Positions 17,036 to 25,896 of a stretch of 42,522 bases of DNA are shown here, piece after piece. The notes under the pieces are model-generated. The model searched no databases. It was not told the DNA's origin and saw only the letters and a list, made by a program, of their open reading frames with translations. The translations under genes and the position numbers were made by a program. How positions within the stretch are numbered: the stretch's first letter is position 1; every line of letters begins with the position of its first letter. Origin of the DNA: Chitinophagales bacterium (lineage in GTDB: Bacteria > Bacteroidota > Bacteroidia > Chitinophagales > Chitinophagaceae); the NCBI GenBank assembly GCA_015655015.1, contig JAATFV010000049.1, positions 1-42,522 on the forward strand. Direction: 5' to 3'.

Positions 17036-19153
17036 TTATTTTGCAGTGCTTCGCGACCATTGAAAGAATTGTGCGTATTTGAATTCTATGGTATGTTTCC
17101 CTTCACCCAGGGAAATCGCCCTGAACAGCGGAGGATAATTCTTAATGGTTGGTATATTGATAGGTATCTGTTTTCCATTATCGTAACATTTCCATCCGGG
17201 ATAATAATTTTCAGAGAAAATGAGCGTATCCGGCGTCAGGCAGTTGACCTCTGTTTTCTGGTACATATCGGAATATGCCAGCTGACGGATATTCTCGGCG
17301 TTCTCTTTTTCAATTTCTTTTCCGGGTTTGCCGAGCTGGCTTTTCCAATAGGTGCGGGGATAGTAATTTTTTCTTTCATAAAGATATGTCTTTGGCAGTG
17401 AGTCGAGGAAGGTAAATGCGCTGTCCAGAGGCTTATCGCTGACGAGATATTTGACATTCAGCAGGTCGTACGTCTCCGAATGGGGATCCCAACCGGTGCC
17501 GATGAAGTCAAAATAATGTACATTCATAGTAGCGTCGAATCCTAATCTGGTTTGGATCTTATAGATATCTCCGATGTTGGGTCTGCTGGAATCTTCTTTT
17601 GATATTTCATATGAAACCCTGTATTTGCCATAGCTTTTTTCAAGGAAGGTGGTAATGCGGTTTCTTTGAAAGAAAGTGGTGGGATAATTCGAATCTATCG
17701 GCCAGAAATCCACCTTATTCAGGCGAAGGTCGACAAGCAGCACAACAAGGAATGCCGCATAGATCACCGTATTCTTTGGGGAGGTTTTCAGCAATAAAAA
17801 GAACAGGAATGTTCCTAAGAATGGGATGGAGACACTGGGATCGATCATTTTTCTTTGAAAGATCAGCAGCCATACTACATTGGCTGTCAATGCGAGCAGG
17901 ATATAGAATTTTGTTCTGGGAGAGTTCTGAAACAAGCCTTTTCCCAATTCCCCGATGTTGGCTATTGCAATACCGGCAATAATGGCAAAGGAAAAGTTCA
18001 GGAGGACGGAATATCTGGCTAATTCCCGGATGGCGTTGAGGAACGGTAGTGACCATAATATGACGGAAAAGAAGGTCAAATACCCCAGCGTGATGGGAAT
18101 TGCAACAACGGAAATAATCACCATTAGCTTCGTCAGGTCCATATATTCCCGCTGAATGGCGATATAACGGCTCTTGATCAAATAAGTAATAAGAAGGAAT
18201 GCGGGCAAGACGCCCATATAGAGGCTATCCCCATCCACCGGTCTTGATATATTTTTCCCCAGCAGGTTGCTGTAGTCGGTAGGGTTAAGTATATAAAGAT
18301 AGGCGAAAATGTGGAATGGTACTTTTTGTCCTGGTCTTATTGGAATATCCGACCCGATCCATCGGTAGCTAAGGCTCATGTATTGGAACGAGTAATATAG
18401 CTGGGGCAGTGTTATGAGGAGGGCAATAGCCACAATGAGAAGAAAATTGACGGCTATCAGGATGAAAAACGATATCCAGCTCTTCCGGCTGTGGTATTCA
18501 TAAAAAAGGATAATAATGCCTTCGATCAATAGCGTATGATAGAAAGGATGTATGTGTCCGCTCAATATCTGCATTCCGCTGATAAGGCCGGAGAAGATTA
18601 GGTGTTTTCTCTTGCGGCCGGCTGAGTAATATTTGACAACAAAGTAGATTGCCCAGGGCAAAAGGCTGAGACCATATAACACATTTGTGTCTCCATATCC
18701 CATTACCTGCATTTTCCCTGTAAAAGCGTATATAAGAGCGCATGCCAGGGAAGCTACCAGCGGCAGCTTGAATAACCTGCTTACGGAGTACATGCCAATA
18801 ATGGCTATGAAATAATGCAAGACGACCAAAAGATCGATGTAATAGGGATCGATCCCATCTGCCCTGCCGAACAGGAGACAGCATAAAATGTTCAAGGGAT
18901 AAAAGATACCGGGCTGAATTTCCCCCGGAAAGCTCTTTCCGCCAAAGGAACCGGCGTCCCACATAGGAAAATATCCATGGCGCAGCGAATTGTTCAATTT
19001 GAACATATACGTGTAAGCCATATGGCGATTTTCAAAACCCAGGAGGAAGGATTCATGCTTCGCTATCACCGGCCAAAGCAGAATAGTTGCGATGAATAGT
19101 AAGAAGAAATATGGGCCGGTAGAGTTGAGAAATCTGTCTTTATCAGTTAGCAT
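17036..19153 (-). CDS. YfhO-like polytopic membrane protein
   Basis: A 705-residue protein with about twelve membrane segments, a first loop FGGKSFPGEIQPGIFYPLN and a C-terminal soluble part ending in ENYYPGWKCYDNGKQIPI, which is the hallmark of the YfhO family (PF09586). In Gram-positive bacteria YfhO-type proteins glycosylate teichoic acids using lipid-linked sugars, so a GT-C role is likely here also. It lies just upstream of the GtrB-like gene in the same direction. An exact TAnnTTTG box (TATCTTTG, 19202 to 19195 on the minus strand) about 40 bases before the ATG may mark an internal promoter, but no good upstream element was found. Confidence 0.8.
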   Translation of the reverse strand: MLTDKDRFLNSTGPYFFLLFIATILLWPVIAKHESFLLGFENRHMAYTYMFKLNNSLRHGYFPMWDAGSFGGKSFPGEIQPGIFYPLNILCCLLFGRADGIDPYYIDLLVVLHYFIAIIGMYSVSRLFKLPLVASLACALIYAFTGKMQVMGYGDTNVLYGLSLLPWAIYFVVKYYSAGRKRKHLIFSGLISGMQILSGHIHPFYHTLLIEGIIILFYEYHSRKSWISFFILIAVNFLLIVAIALLITLPQLYYSFQYMSLSYRWIGSDIPIRPGQKVPFHIFAYLYILNPTDYSNLLGKNISRPVDGDSLYMGVLPAFLLITYLIKSRYIAIQREYMDLTKLMVIISVVAIPITLGYLTFFSVILWSLPFLNAIRELARYSVLLNFSFAIIAGIAIANIGELGKGLFQNSPRTKFYILLALTANVVWLLIFQRKMIDPSVSIPFLGTFLFFLLLKTSPKNTVIYAAFLVVLLVDLRLNKVDFWPIDSNYPTTFFQRNRITTFLEKSYGKYRVSYEISKEDSSRPNIGDIYKIQTRLGFDATMNVHYFDFIGTGWDPHSETYDLLNVKYLVSDKPLDSAFTFLDSLPKTYLYERKNYYPRTYWKSQLGKPGKEIEKENAENIRQLAYSDMYQKTEVNCLTPDTLIFSENYYPGWKCYDNGKQIPINIPTIKNYPPLFRAISLGEGKHTIEFKYAQFFQWSRSTAK

Positions 19154-19254
19154 AGATCGTTGTTTGTTAGGAGCATATTTTTATTTCAGGATATCAAAGA
19201 TAAAAGTGTCGGGAACACGAACATCCCCTCCCCTCCTTAATGACCGGGAACGGC

Positions 19255-20805
19255 TCAATTCCATTTAAGCTTCCAGATCTCGATCATCGGCTGATTCTTC
19301 CAGTTATTGCAGGTTGCGACGACCTCGTGCCCTACATGATTGCTTTCCAGCGCATAGTTCAGGCAAGCCCGGTTGCCTGGCGTTGCGGAGTTCGGTACCT
19401 GCTCGAATTGGGGAAGCCGTGTGAAGATATAGACTTCGCTGTCTTTTGGCAGAATGCTGACATACCACTGGGCGTCGGCGTTGCGGGTGAAACCTGTCCA
19501 TGCGTCGATAATGGTTGGCCTGTCCTTCGTCCAGCCGATCAGGGGATTACCCGTGCCCCAATTAGTGGTGAGGAAGGTCGCATTAGGGTGTTTCTGCGCA
19601 AACTTGCAGGCTTGATCATTTCCGGGATCCCAGTTGGGATTGGACGGAAAAGCGAAAAATTGGACGTTCGCCTGCGTACAATAGATGCTGCCTAAAAAGA
19701 CAGTCAACAGCGCCAGGCGGGTCAGCCAGGTGTTCCAGGTCCGGCCTTTGTCATAAAATGCGCCTACCATCGGCGCCAGGATGAATTGCCACAGGCCGGT
19801 CAGGATGACGGCATGGTGTACACCTGTGGCCGACTTTGTAGCTATATAGGCGAGCATTGTCAGAATAAATGTCAGGATGCTCCATTGGTGCAAGCGCTTG
19901 CTCTCCTTATTGCGGTATAGCGTCCGAAGTCCGAGAAAGCCTGCTATAATGGCCAGCAGATACCCTGACCACATCCATGGTTCCAGCCTGAGCCCGTCAC
20001 CGACTACTGTCTCGAGCGTGCCTCCTCCCGATGCTACTAACCGGATAAGACCCAGCGCCTGTGGGATACGATCGCGCCAGGGAGTTTCTACTGTAAAAGC
20101 GATCATTATTGCCCGTGTAATGGCAATTCCCATCCCCATGGCTGCGATCACTGAGAGAATGAGGGTTGCTTTGAGGTGTGTGCGGGCGAAGGTGCGCAGA
20201 TCGTCGAGGTAGACGAGGACCATCGCGACCGACGCTGCGGAAGTGAACCAAAGAAAATTCAGCTTGTCAAAGATGCCCAGTCCTGCGAATATTACGCCCC
20301 AGTACGCCCATTTTACACTTTGCGTTCTAACCCAGCTGACGATAGCCAGCGTGGTCAGTCCCCTGAAGAGGAACATGAGTGCGACCGGGCCGAGGTCGAG
20401 GCGGGAGAACAAGCTCAGGCTGGGATCGAGTATGATCATCACGGCGCCGGCCATTGCTGCACTGCGGCCATACCCTTTCCATAGGGCCGCCACCAGCGCT
20501 ATGCCGCCGGCCACGCCCATCAGGATGACAGGCAGTCTTACGGTCCAATAGTTGAAGGGAAGCAATTTGAAGATGGGATAATAGATCCAGGCCTTGAGTG
20601 CGCCAATATATTCCATCAGCAGGAAGGGCACGTTCATGATCTTCTTGTTTATGAACGCGCCAGTTTTTCCATTGAGGGCCCCGTTGACAAAAAGCACTTC
20701 GTCATAATTAAAGCCTGGATGATAAATTTTCCATGCGCCAAGAAAGACAGCGATAAAGGATAAAAATGCAATCAGAAGGATCAGGAACTTTTTACTTTCT
20801 TTCAT
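19255..20805 (-). CDS. GT-C fold membrane glycosyltransferase (copy 2)
   Basis: A 516-residue paralogue of the gene at 13760-15304, with the same topology. The acidic motif is GFNYDEVLF, the middle region has IFDKLNFLWF and ASGGGTLE-VGDGLRLE, and the soluble end finishes MIEIWKLKWN. It likely transfers a sugar from polyprenyl-phosphate to the exported or lipid-linked glycan. With copy 1 it brackets the methyltransferase, the GtrB-like and the YfhO-like genes. It is followed, after about 100 bases, by the YfhO-like gene and preceded by the coiled-coil GT2-GT4 gene 80 bases upstream. Confidence 0.8.
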   Translation of the reverse strand: MKESKKFLILLIAFLSFIAVFLGAWKIYHPGFNYDEVLFVNGALNGKTGAFINKKIMNVPFLLMEYIGALKAWIYYPIFKLLPFNYWTVRLPVILMGVAGGIALVAALWKGYGRSAAMAGAVMIILDPSLSLFSRLDLGPVALMFLFRGLTTLAIVSWVRTQSVKWAYWGVIFAGLGIFDKLNFLWFTSAASVAMVLVYLDDLRTFARTHLKATLILSVIAAMGMGIAITRAIMIAFTVETPWRDRIPQALGLIRLVASGGGTLETVVGDGLRLEPWMWSGYLLAIIAGFLGLRTLYRNKESKRLHQWSILTFILTMLAYIATKSATGVHHAVILTGLWQFILAPMVGAFYDKGRTWNTWLTRLALLTVFLGSIYCTQANVQFFAFPSNPNWDPGNDQACKFAQKHPNATFLTTNWGTGNPLIGWTKDRPTIIDAWTGFTRNADAQWYVSILPKDSEVYIFTRLPQFEQVPNSATPGNRACLNYALESNHVGHEVVATCNNWKNQPMIEIWKLKWN

Positions 20806-20885
20806 AAAAATTCTGCAAGATTGGTAGTAGGCTTATAAAATGTACAGCACCCGGTGATCAGCTTGTTTTTCATGCAAAGGTTTTT

Positions 20886-23393
20886 TTAGGAGAAAACCTC
20901 TGAAATTATATTGTTTACATTTTCTTCAGAAAGATATTTCCTGGCGTATTCGACTTCCTTGCGGCTGAATTCCTGTAATTTATCATTATTATTATATAAT
21001 TCCAGGATTTCCGCTACAAACTGCTCCGCCGTGTCTTTACCGGTAGCGACCTGGTTGATATTCTGCAGGCCTTCTATGCCGAAACGGGTGGTAACGAATG
21101 GGACACCGTAGTACATGGCTTCCACCGTCTTGCCTTTTACGCCTGCTCCGTACCGGAGCGGGATGACGACCATTTTTACATTCCGATAGAGGTTAGCCAG
21201 GTCTTCGTCAGAAACATAACCTCTTACCTCAATAGAGGGAGAGGCCAGCCTTGTGACTTCTTCGGGGGCATTGGACCCGACGATAACTAATCGTATGTCT
21301 TTCAATTCCTGCCTGACCGTTGGGAATACTTGCTGCGTGAACCACAGGACGGCATCGAGATTGGGTTTGTGACCGAATCCTCCGACGAACAGGAGGTCTT
21401 TTCGCTGATCGAAGTCTGCGGCCGGCTCGTTGAACCGGGAGTAAGAGAATGCCGGCATGGTATGAACATTCGAATGACCGATCTCCTTTTCGATAATTTC
21501 TTTTTCGTCGCAACTGAGCGTTAGAATGGTATCGGACTGCCTGATCAGCCTGGTCTCTGTCTTCTTCCATTCTTCCGCAGATGCGAGCAGTACCGGATCC
21601 TTCTCGATCTCATATTGGTGGCGCTCACGGATGAAGTGAAGATCATGGCCGAAATAGACGATCTTGGCATTCGTCTTTTCACGGATAAAATCAATGTATT
21701 TGATAGAAATATGTGGCCTGTTTATATAGAAAAAATCGATGTATTTATTGTTCTGCTCGATCCAGCTGCTCAAGTTATCCCGGTAATATTCACCGTAGAG
21801 CACTTCTATGCCCATTTGTTGAAGGACTGTAGTATAGGGTTCATGCTTATAGAAATTATCGCCTATGAATTTTACGTTATAGCCTAATTGGACAAAAAGC
21901 CGCAAGAGCTGGAATGTATTCCTGGAACCGGCATCTTTGTCGAAGTGGGGAACGTAGTGATCTATGACGACAATTGTCTTTTTGTCTTTACTTCTGTCGC
22001 GTGTCCAAAAGGGGTTGACGGCGTTGGGAAATTGTTTGTCCAGCTCGACGCTCCATTTTTCCAGGAATTTCAGGGCGTTTACCTGCTGATAGGATTTTAT
22101 AGACGGCTTCCCGGGCTGAACAGTCTGGTCTGTGCCATGTGAAAAGCCCTCGAAGTGCCTGACTACAGAAAGCGGCTGATAAACAACCTTGTAGCCTTCC
22201 TTTCTGACGGAGAAGGCGAGGTCTGTGTCTTCGAAGTAGGCCGGCGCGTATCTTTCATCAAAGCCGCCCAGCTTTTTCCACAAGTCGGTCCTTATCATGA
22301 TGCTCGCTCCGGAGATATAATCCACTTCTTTTACGTAATTGAATTCCGGCGCTTCGGGATCTTGTTTGTGACCGTAATTCCAACCGGATGCATCCTGCCA
22401 GATGATCCCTCCCGCTTCCTGCAGGCGGCCATCAGGATACACCAGTTTCGACCCGGCCATGCCAATGGTCTTGTCTTTTTCCATCAGGGTAACCAGTGAG
22501 CTCAGCCATCCGGGAGTCACTTCCGTGTCGTTGTTCAGGAAATGGAGATATTCTCCTCTTGCAAATGAAGCCGCGTGATTGCAGTTCCGCAGAAACCCCA
22601 GGTTCTGCTCATTCCGGATGTGGACGATTCGGGTAATAGTCTGATCGATATTCCGGGTCTCATCCGTAGAGGCGTCGTCTGCGAAAATGACCTCGTAACT
22701 GAGGCTTTCCGTATTTTCTTTAATGGAACGCAGGCACAGGTAATTCATCTCCCAGCCATTGTATGCAGGAATGATGACAGATACTTTCGGATCGGAAAAA
22801 TAGGGAAATTCGAATGGGTCAAATTGTGTGGAAGCGCTTCGTTCATATGGGTTTCCGCCGGGACCGGAATGATCCTGAATGACTATATTATCATTTTTTT
22901 TGCCCCTGATCCGGTTAACGATATTTTTTACCTTCTTGTAACGGAGGGAATTCTGCGGAAGCAGCCTGTTGCGAATCCCATAATAAACGGATAGAAGCTT
23001 CCATCCTTCCGAGGCATAGATCTCCGATAATTTAATATTGAGAACATCTATTTGCTGGTATAACGAATGTATTTTACGATTCTGCTCTGATATGATAATC
23101 TCCTTATCGGCAAGGTCTTCATCAAGGCCGCCCTGCTTATTCACCATTTCATTATTCTTGTCCGTAAGGGTGGTAATGGATTGGGTCAGCGTGTCGATAG
23201 ATGATTTTAATGCCCCGATGGAAAGAGTTTGTACCGCTGAAAATTCTTTTTTCTGATAATATTCTCCCAATAATTTTTTATAGTCGTCCTTTAATAGACT
23301 AAGCTCCATCTGCACCCGGTGCAGCGCAATATTATCCGGATCCCTTCCATTATCAATCGGAAGGCTTCCTGGTGTAGGGGTATTATTTTTCAT
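20886..23393 (-). CDS. Coiled-coil, GT2 and GT4 multidomain glycosyltransferase
   Basis: An 835-residue protein in three parts. Residues about 25-130 form a coiled coil (QMELSLLKDDYKKLLGEY and following), then a SEGWKLLSVYYGIRNRLLP linker. The GT2 domain starts near 200 (KVSVIIPAYNGWEMNYLC, FADDASTDETRN, HFLNNDTEV). The GT4 domain occupies the last 330 residues (LLFVGGFGHKPNLDAVLWF, EAMYYGVPFVTTRFGIEGL). The ATG at 23393 was preferred to a GTG 14 codons upstream. The coiled coil suggests oligomerisation or docking to the other coiled-coil proteins encoded next door. Donors are unknown. Confidence 0.87.
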   Translation of the reverse strand: MKNNTPTPGSLPIDNGRDPDNIALHRVQMELSLLKDDYKKLLGEYYQKKEFSAVQTLSIGALKSSIDTLTQSITTLTDKNNEMVNKQGGLDEDLADKEIIISEQNRKIHSLYQQIDVLNIKLSEIYASEGWKLLSVYYGIRNRLLPQNSLRYKKVKNIVNRIRGKKNDNIVIQDHSGPGGNPYERSASTQFDPFEFPYFSDPKVSVIIPAYNGWEMNYLCLRSIKENTESLSYEVIFADDASTDETRNIDQTITRIVHIRNEQNLGFLRNCNHAASFARGEYLHFLNNDTEVTPGWLSSLVTLMEKDKTIGMAGSKLVYPDGRLQEAGGIIWQDASGWNYGHKQDPEAPEFNYVKEVDYISGASIMIRTDLWKKLGGFDERYAPAYFEDTDLAFSVRKEGYKVVYQPLSVVRHFEGFSHGTDQTVQPGKPSIKSYQQVNALKFLEKWSVELDKQFPNAVNPFWTRDRSKDKKTIVVIDHYVPHFDKDAGSRNTFQLLRLFVQLGYNVKFIGDNFYKHEPYTTVLQQMGIEVLYGEYYRDNLSSWIEQNNKYIDFFYINRPHISIKYIDFIREKTNAKIVYFGHDLHFIRERHQYEIEKDPVLLASAEEWKKTETRLIRQSDTILTLSCDEKEIIEKEIGHSNVHTMPAFSYSRFNEPAADFDQRKDLLFVGGFGHKPNLDAVLWFTQQVFPTVRQELKDIRLVIVGSNAPEEVTRLASPSIEVRGYVSDEDLANLYRNVKMVVIPLRYGAGVKGKTVEAMYYGVPFVTTRFGIEGLQNINQVATGKDTAEQFVAEILELYNNNDKLQEFSRKEVEYARKYLSEENVNNIISEVFS

Positions 23394-23655
23394 AATGACA
23401 GAAGGTAGTATATTCAAAATAGGAGTTTTCGTCACAAACGGCTTTACTGCTAAAATGCAGAGATAAACAATTTTTTGGGTTTAAAAATGGTTTTCAAATC
23501 TGATAAAGGATCCCTATGCCGGTCACTGAAAGAACGCCATTCTGTCAATAAAAAAAACGCTTGTAAAATGGAAAATATAATAAAACGGAGTAATATCTTA
23601 AAGTTAACAAGTATAGAGATTTAAATAAGTCTCAAAATAAGTGTTAATTTTTATA
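23394..23655 (-). other. AT-rich intergenic region between GT and methyltransferase genes
   Basis: A 262-base AT-rich stretch, one of the larger gaps inside the minus-strand cluster. No reading frame with family features, no exact TAnnTTTG box and no hairpin with a T tract was found. Confidence 0.5.
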
Positions 23656-25056
23656 TTATTTATGAAATTTAGCAGCTATTTTTTGTTTTAAAACGCCCAG
23701 AAGGCTCCTTTCCTCATAGGTCTTCCTATACCAGAGAAGGTCTTTTTGTAATTGGGTTATCTTTTGTTCAGCATCGTGGTTCTGTATGGGAGAGATTTCC
23801 ATTGGGGATTTTTTGCTTTTTTCCGGGACCGGGGGGGGAACGGTCTTATGGATTTTCCCGGAAAGCACTTCGCTAAGGCGGGTCACCTCGTTGGTAAACT
23901 TATCCATATCAAAGGAATAGCCATTCTTGGGGGTGTTATTTTTTTGGATCACTTCCAGCTCCGCCTCCAGAAGAAAGGCGCTATTGTTGGACCGGGCCAG
24001 GTCTTCCTGTGATCTTCTGTATATGTCTTTATAAAAATGAATATCTTCCGTTAGATGCTCCAGGCTTGCTATCAGAGCTGATTTTTCCAGCGCAAGAGCT
24101 TCCATGGCTAATTCCAAGGCTGCTGACCTTTCCTGTAATGCCGTACGCATGCTGACGCTCTCCTCTAACAATACTTTCGTGGCGCCGCTCTCCTGTAATA
24201 ACACCTTTGTGGCGGCGTTCTCCTGTAACAATGTTTCTACTTCTCCGGACAACCTTTTGCCCCAGGCTCCCAGCTCTTCAACTTCCCGTTGCAGATCAAT
24301 AATACGGTCGACCAGCTGAAAATACGATTTTTCACTTTCAGGAACGATGCTGGCGATGGAAGTCTGTATCGTTTCGGAGAGGTCGCTGCAAAGACCGATT
24401 AAATACTTTCCTTCAAAATGGTACGCATGATTCACCTGGATAACTGCAACCGGTTTTTGAGAAAGGTAATCCTCCTTATTCAGGATCACGCTGGCCACTT
24501 CCTGGCCCTGGCCGTATAAACGGACATGCCCGAAATGCCTTTTCAGCAGTTTTTCGAACTCGTCTTCATATAATTCACATAAATGAAACTCATTCCGGTG
24601 GTTATATCGGTCGGTATAATTCTTTTTATTGGGAGTTGAAATAATAAAAACGCCGTTGATCCTTAACACACGTTTTACCTCTGCAAGAAACAGGTTTTGC
24701 GTATCGGCATCGATGTGCTCGAGGGTCTCGAAGCTCACGATGATATCGACGCTGTTGGAGGCAAGAGGAATCTGGCTGGCGGAGCCATGTAAAAAACTAA
24801 TATTCTCCTGATTGTATTTCCGGCTGGCATGTTCCACAAGATCAGGATTGATATCCACTCCGAATACCTGTCTGGCCCTGGATGACAGAATGGATGTTCC
24901 ATATCCCTCACCGCAGGCAATATCCAGCACCGTCTTTCCTTCCACCATTTGCAGTATGCTCAGATAACGTTGTTTATGTTCTGTTTCCAGTTCCGGGTTA
25001 TTGCTATTCTCTTCTTTTGCGTCATAAGGAATGAAGAACTCTCCAGTAAATTTCAT
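23656..25056 (-). CDS. SAM methyltransferase with long C-terminal coiled coil
   Basis: A 466-residue protein. Residues 1-230 are a class I methyltransferase (motif I VLDIACGEGYG at 43-53; IIVSFETLEHID at 105-115). Residues about 245-375 are coiled coil, including four 10-residue repeats of the type LLQE(N/S)xATKV at 277-316. There are two copies of a (E/K)D-(I/L)-x-x-(F/W)-Y-(K/R)-x-x-Y motif, at 337-348 and at 439-451; the second opens the basic tail R-S-L-L-G-V-L-K-Q-K shared with the two small coiled-coil proteins next door. The layout recalls WbdD of E. coli O9a, where a methyltransferase caps the O-chain and a coiled coil sets its length; WbdD's kinase domain is not present here. Function is inferred. 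Confidence 0.82.
   Translation of the reverse strand: MKFTGEFFIPYDAKEENSNNPELETEHKQRYLSILQMVEGKTVLDIACGEGYGTSILSSRARQVFGVDINPDLVEHASRKYNQENISFLHGSASQIPLASNSVDIIVSFETLEHIDADTQNLFLAEVKRVLRINGVFIISTPNKKNYTDRYNHRNEFHLCELYEDEFEKLLKRHFGHVRLYGQGQEVASVILNKEDYLSQKPVAVIQVNHAYHFEGKYLIGLCSDLSETIQTSIASIVPESEKSYFQLVDRIIDLQREVEELGAWGKRLSGEVETLLQENAATKVLLQESGATKVLLEESVSMRTALQERSAALELAMEALALEKSALIASLEHLTEDIHFYKDIYRRSQEDLARSNNSAFLLEAELEVIQKNNTPKNGYSFDMDKFTNEVTRLSEVLSGKIHKTVPPPVPEKSKKSPMEISPIQNHDAEQKITQLQKDLLWYRKTYEERSLLGVLKQKIAAKFHK
24109..24228 (-). repeat. Imperfect 30-base tandem repeats in the coiled-coil coding region
   Basis: Four consecutive 10-codon units encode LLQENAATKV, LLQESGATKV, LLEESVSMRT and ALQERSAALE (residues 277-316). 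The first two units are the most alike also at DNA level. Repeats of this kind could change copy number and so the length of the coiled coil. Confidence 0.6.
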
Positions 25057-25249
25057 AAAAAACTAATGTGAGTTGATTTATTAATGAATCGTTATTTGTA
25101 TAAATGGATAAAGTTCACATTGCATTCCTGAAAAGAAATATGATTATCAGGGGATATCGCCGAAGCGATAAAGTGATAAGTTCCTACCTGTCAAATCGAA
25201 GGTTTGGGGAATAGGTGTTTCGATCCCGGGGTTTTCCGGCAGGCAGGGT
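25057..25249 (-). other. Gap with a UUCG hairpin, possible decayed coding sequence
   Basis: On the minus strand this gap holds TATCGC-TTCG-GCGATA (25170 to 25155), a hairpin with a stable cUUCGg loop but no T tract after it. Two short open stretches in different frames read like consecutive protein pieces (TPIPQTFDLTG, then VGTYHFIASAISPDNHISF, ending at a TAA at 25094-25092), as if one frame had shifted. This may be chance. Confidence 0.3.
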
Positions 25250-25609
25250 TCATTTCCTGAAGAGCTTCTGCCATACAGTTCCTGCCAGACTTCTTTTTAC
25301 ATAGGTAAGCTTATACCATTCGATATCTTTCTGATAATTGGTAATGTCGTTTAGAAGCTTATTAATGAGTTGCCGGGTTCCCTCATTGGTCTGCCTGCAA
25401 TCCTGCAATTGTTCTTCCAGCCTGGAAATGGTAATACCTTTCTCTTCTGACAGGGCCTTTAGCTGATTTATCCGTTCCTGCTGTCCCTCAATGGTAACCT
25501 GCTTAAAAGCGACCTCCTTATCCAGGTAGATCCTGATTTCTTCCAATTGGTGGTGGATAGATTGCATTTCAAGAACCTTGTTTCCGTTTTCTTCCATCAC
25601 AGTATACAT
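25250..25609 (-). CDS. Small coiled-coil protein with WY-tail (copy 2)
   Basis: A 119-residue protein of no family I recognise. Residues about 12-75 are charged coiled coil (ISRLEEQLQDCRQTNEGT near its end), followed by LINKLLNDITNYQKDIEWYK and the basic tail TYVKRSLAGTVWQKLFRK. It is about 73% identical (87 of 119 by hand alignment) to copy 1 at 26977-27342, with the second half almost unchanged. There is no signal peptide or membrane helix; the tail looks amphipathic and basic and may bind the membrane or a partner. The ATG at 25609 matches the start of copy 1; a TTG three codons earlier is possible. A decayed GT4 fragment precedes it with the same 53-base stop-to-start offset as the intact GT4 and copy 1. 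Confidence 0.75.
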   Translation of the reverse strand: MYTVMEENGNKVLEMQSIHHQLEEIRIYLDKEVAFKQVTIEGQQERINQLKALSEEKGITISRLEEQLQDCRQTNEGTRQLINKLLNDITNYQKDIEWYKLTYVKRSLAGTVWQKLFRK

Positions 25610-25661
25610 TTCCGACAAATTTATAGGGTTGCCTATTCAAAAAGTATAAATAAATCTACAA

Positions 25662-25885
25662 TTAACTCTTACAGGAGTCACTCAGCGCCTTATACAGGAT
25701 ATCCCGGCTGCCAAAGCAATGGCTTGACAGACAGATTTCTTTAATACCTCTGCTTCTGATGCTGCAAAAGGCATGCCTTCAAAATTGGAGAGTGACACAA
25801 ACGTTTGGGGCCCCGGGATTTGCTCTTTATTGTCTTTGGAAGAGAGCCATCCGGTAATACGGATATTTCCAGCGGCAAGTTGTTT
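25662..25885 (-). pseudogene. Decayed fragment of a GT4 glycosyltransferase gene
   Basis: The minus strand encodes QLAAGNIRITGWLSS, then VSLSNFEGMPFAASEAEVLKK, matching QLTAKNIHITGWLSS and LSTSNFEGLPFAVLEALILKK of the intact GT4 at 27395-28540. The reading frame is lost after a one-base deletion (near 25706) and the segment coding for most of the C-terminus is missing, but the last bases before the ancestral TAA at 25662 (TAAGAGTTAA) are preserved. Everything upstream of the GT4 residue equivalent to about 265 is gone; the fragment begins directly after the stop codon of the SDR epimerase gene. Confidence 0.85.
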
Positions 25886-25896
25886 CGTATTTTAAA

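Noticed and set aside
17036..19153. Reading the 705-residue membrane protein as a Wzx-type flippase
   Set aside because: Its first loop and PGW-containing soluble C-terminus match YfhO-like proteins, and export is already accounted for by Wzm/Wzt.
23436..23655. CRISPR-like or small-RNA signal in the AT-rich gap
   Set aside because: No repeated units with spacers and no hairpin with T tract were found; it appears to be plain AT-rich spacer.
25092..25260. A real small gene downstream of the second coiled-coil gene
   Set aside because: The open stretches are in two frames and broken by stops, so at most a relic; kept only as a weak observation.
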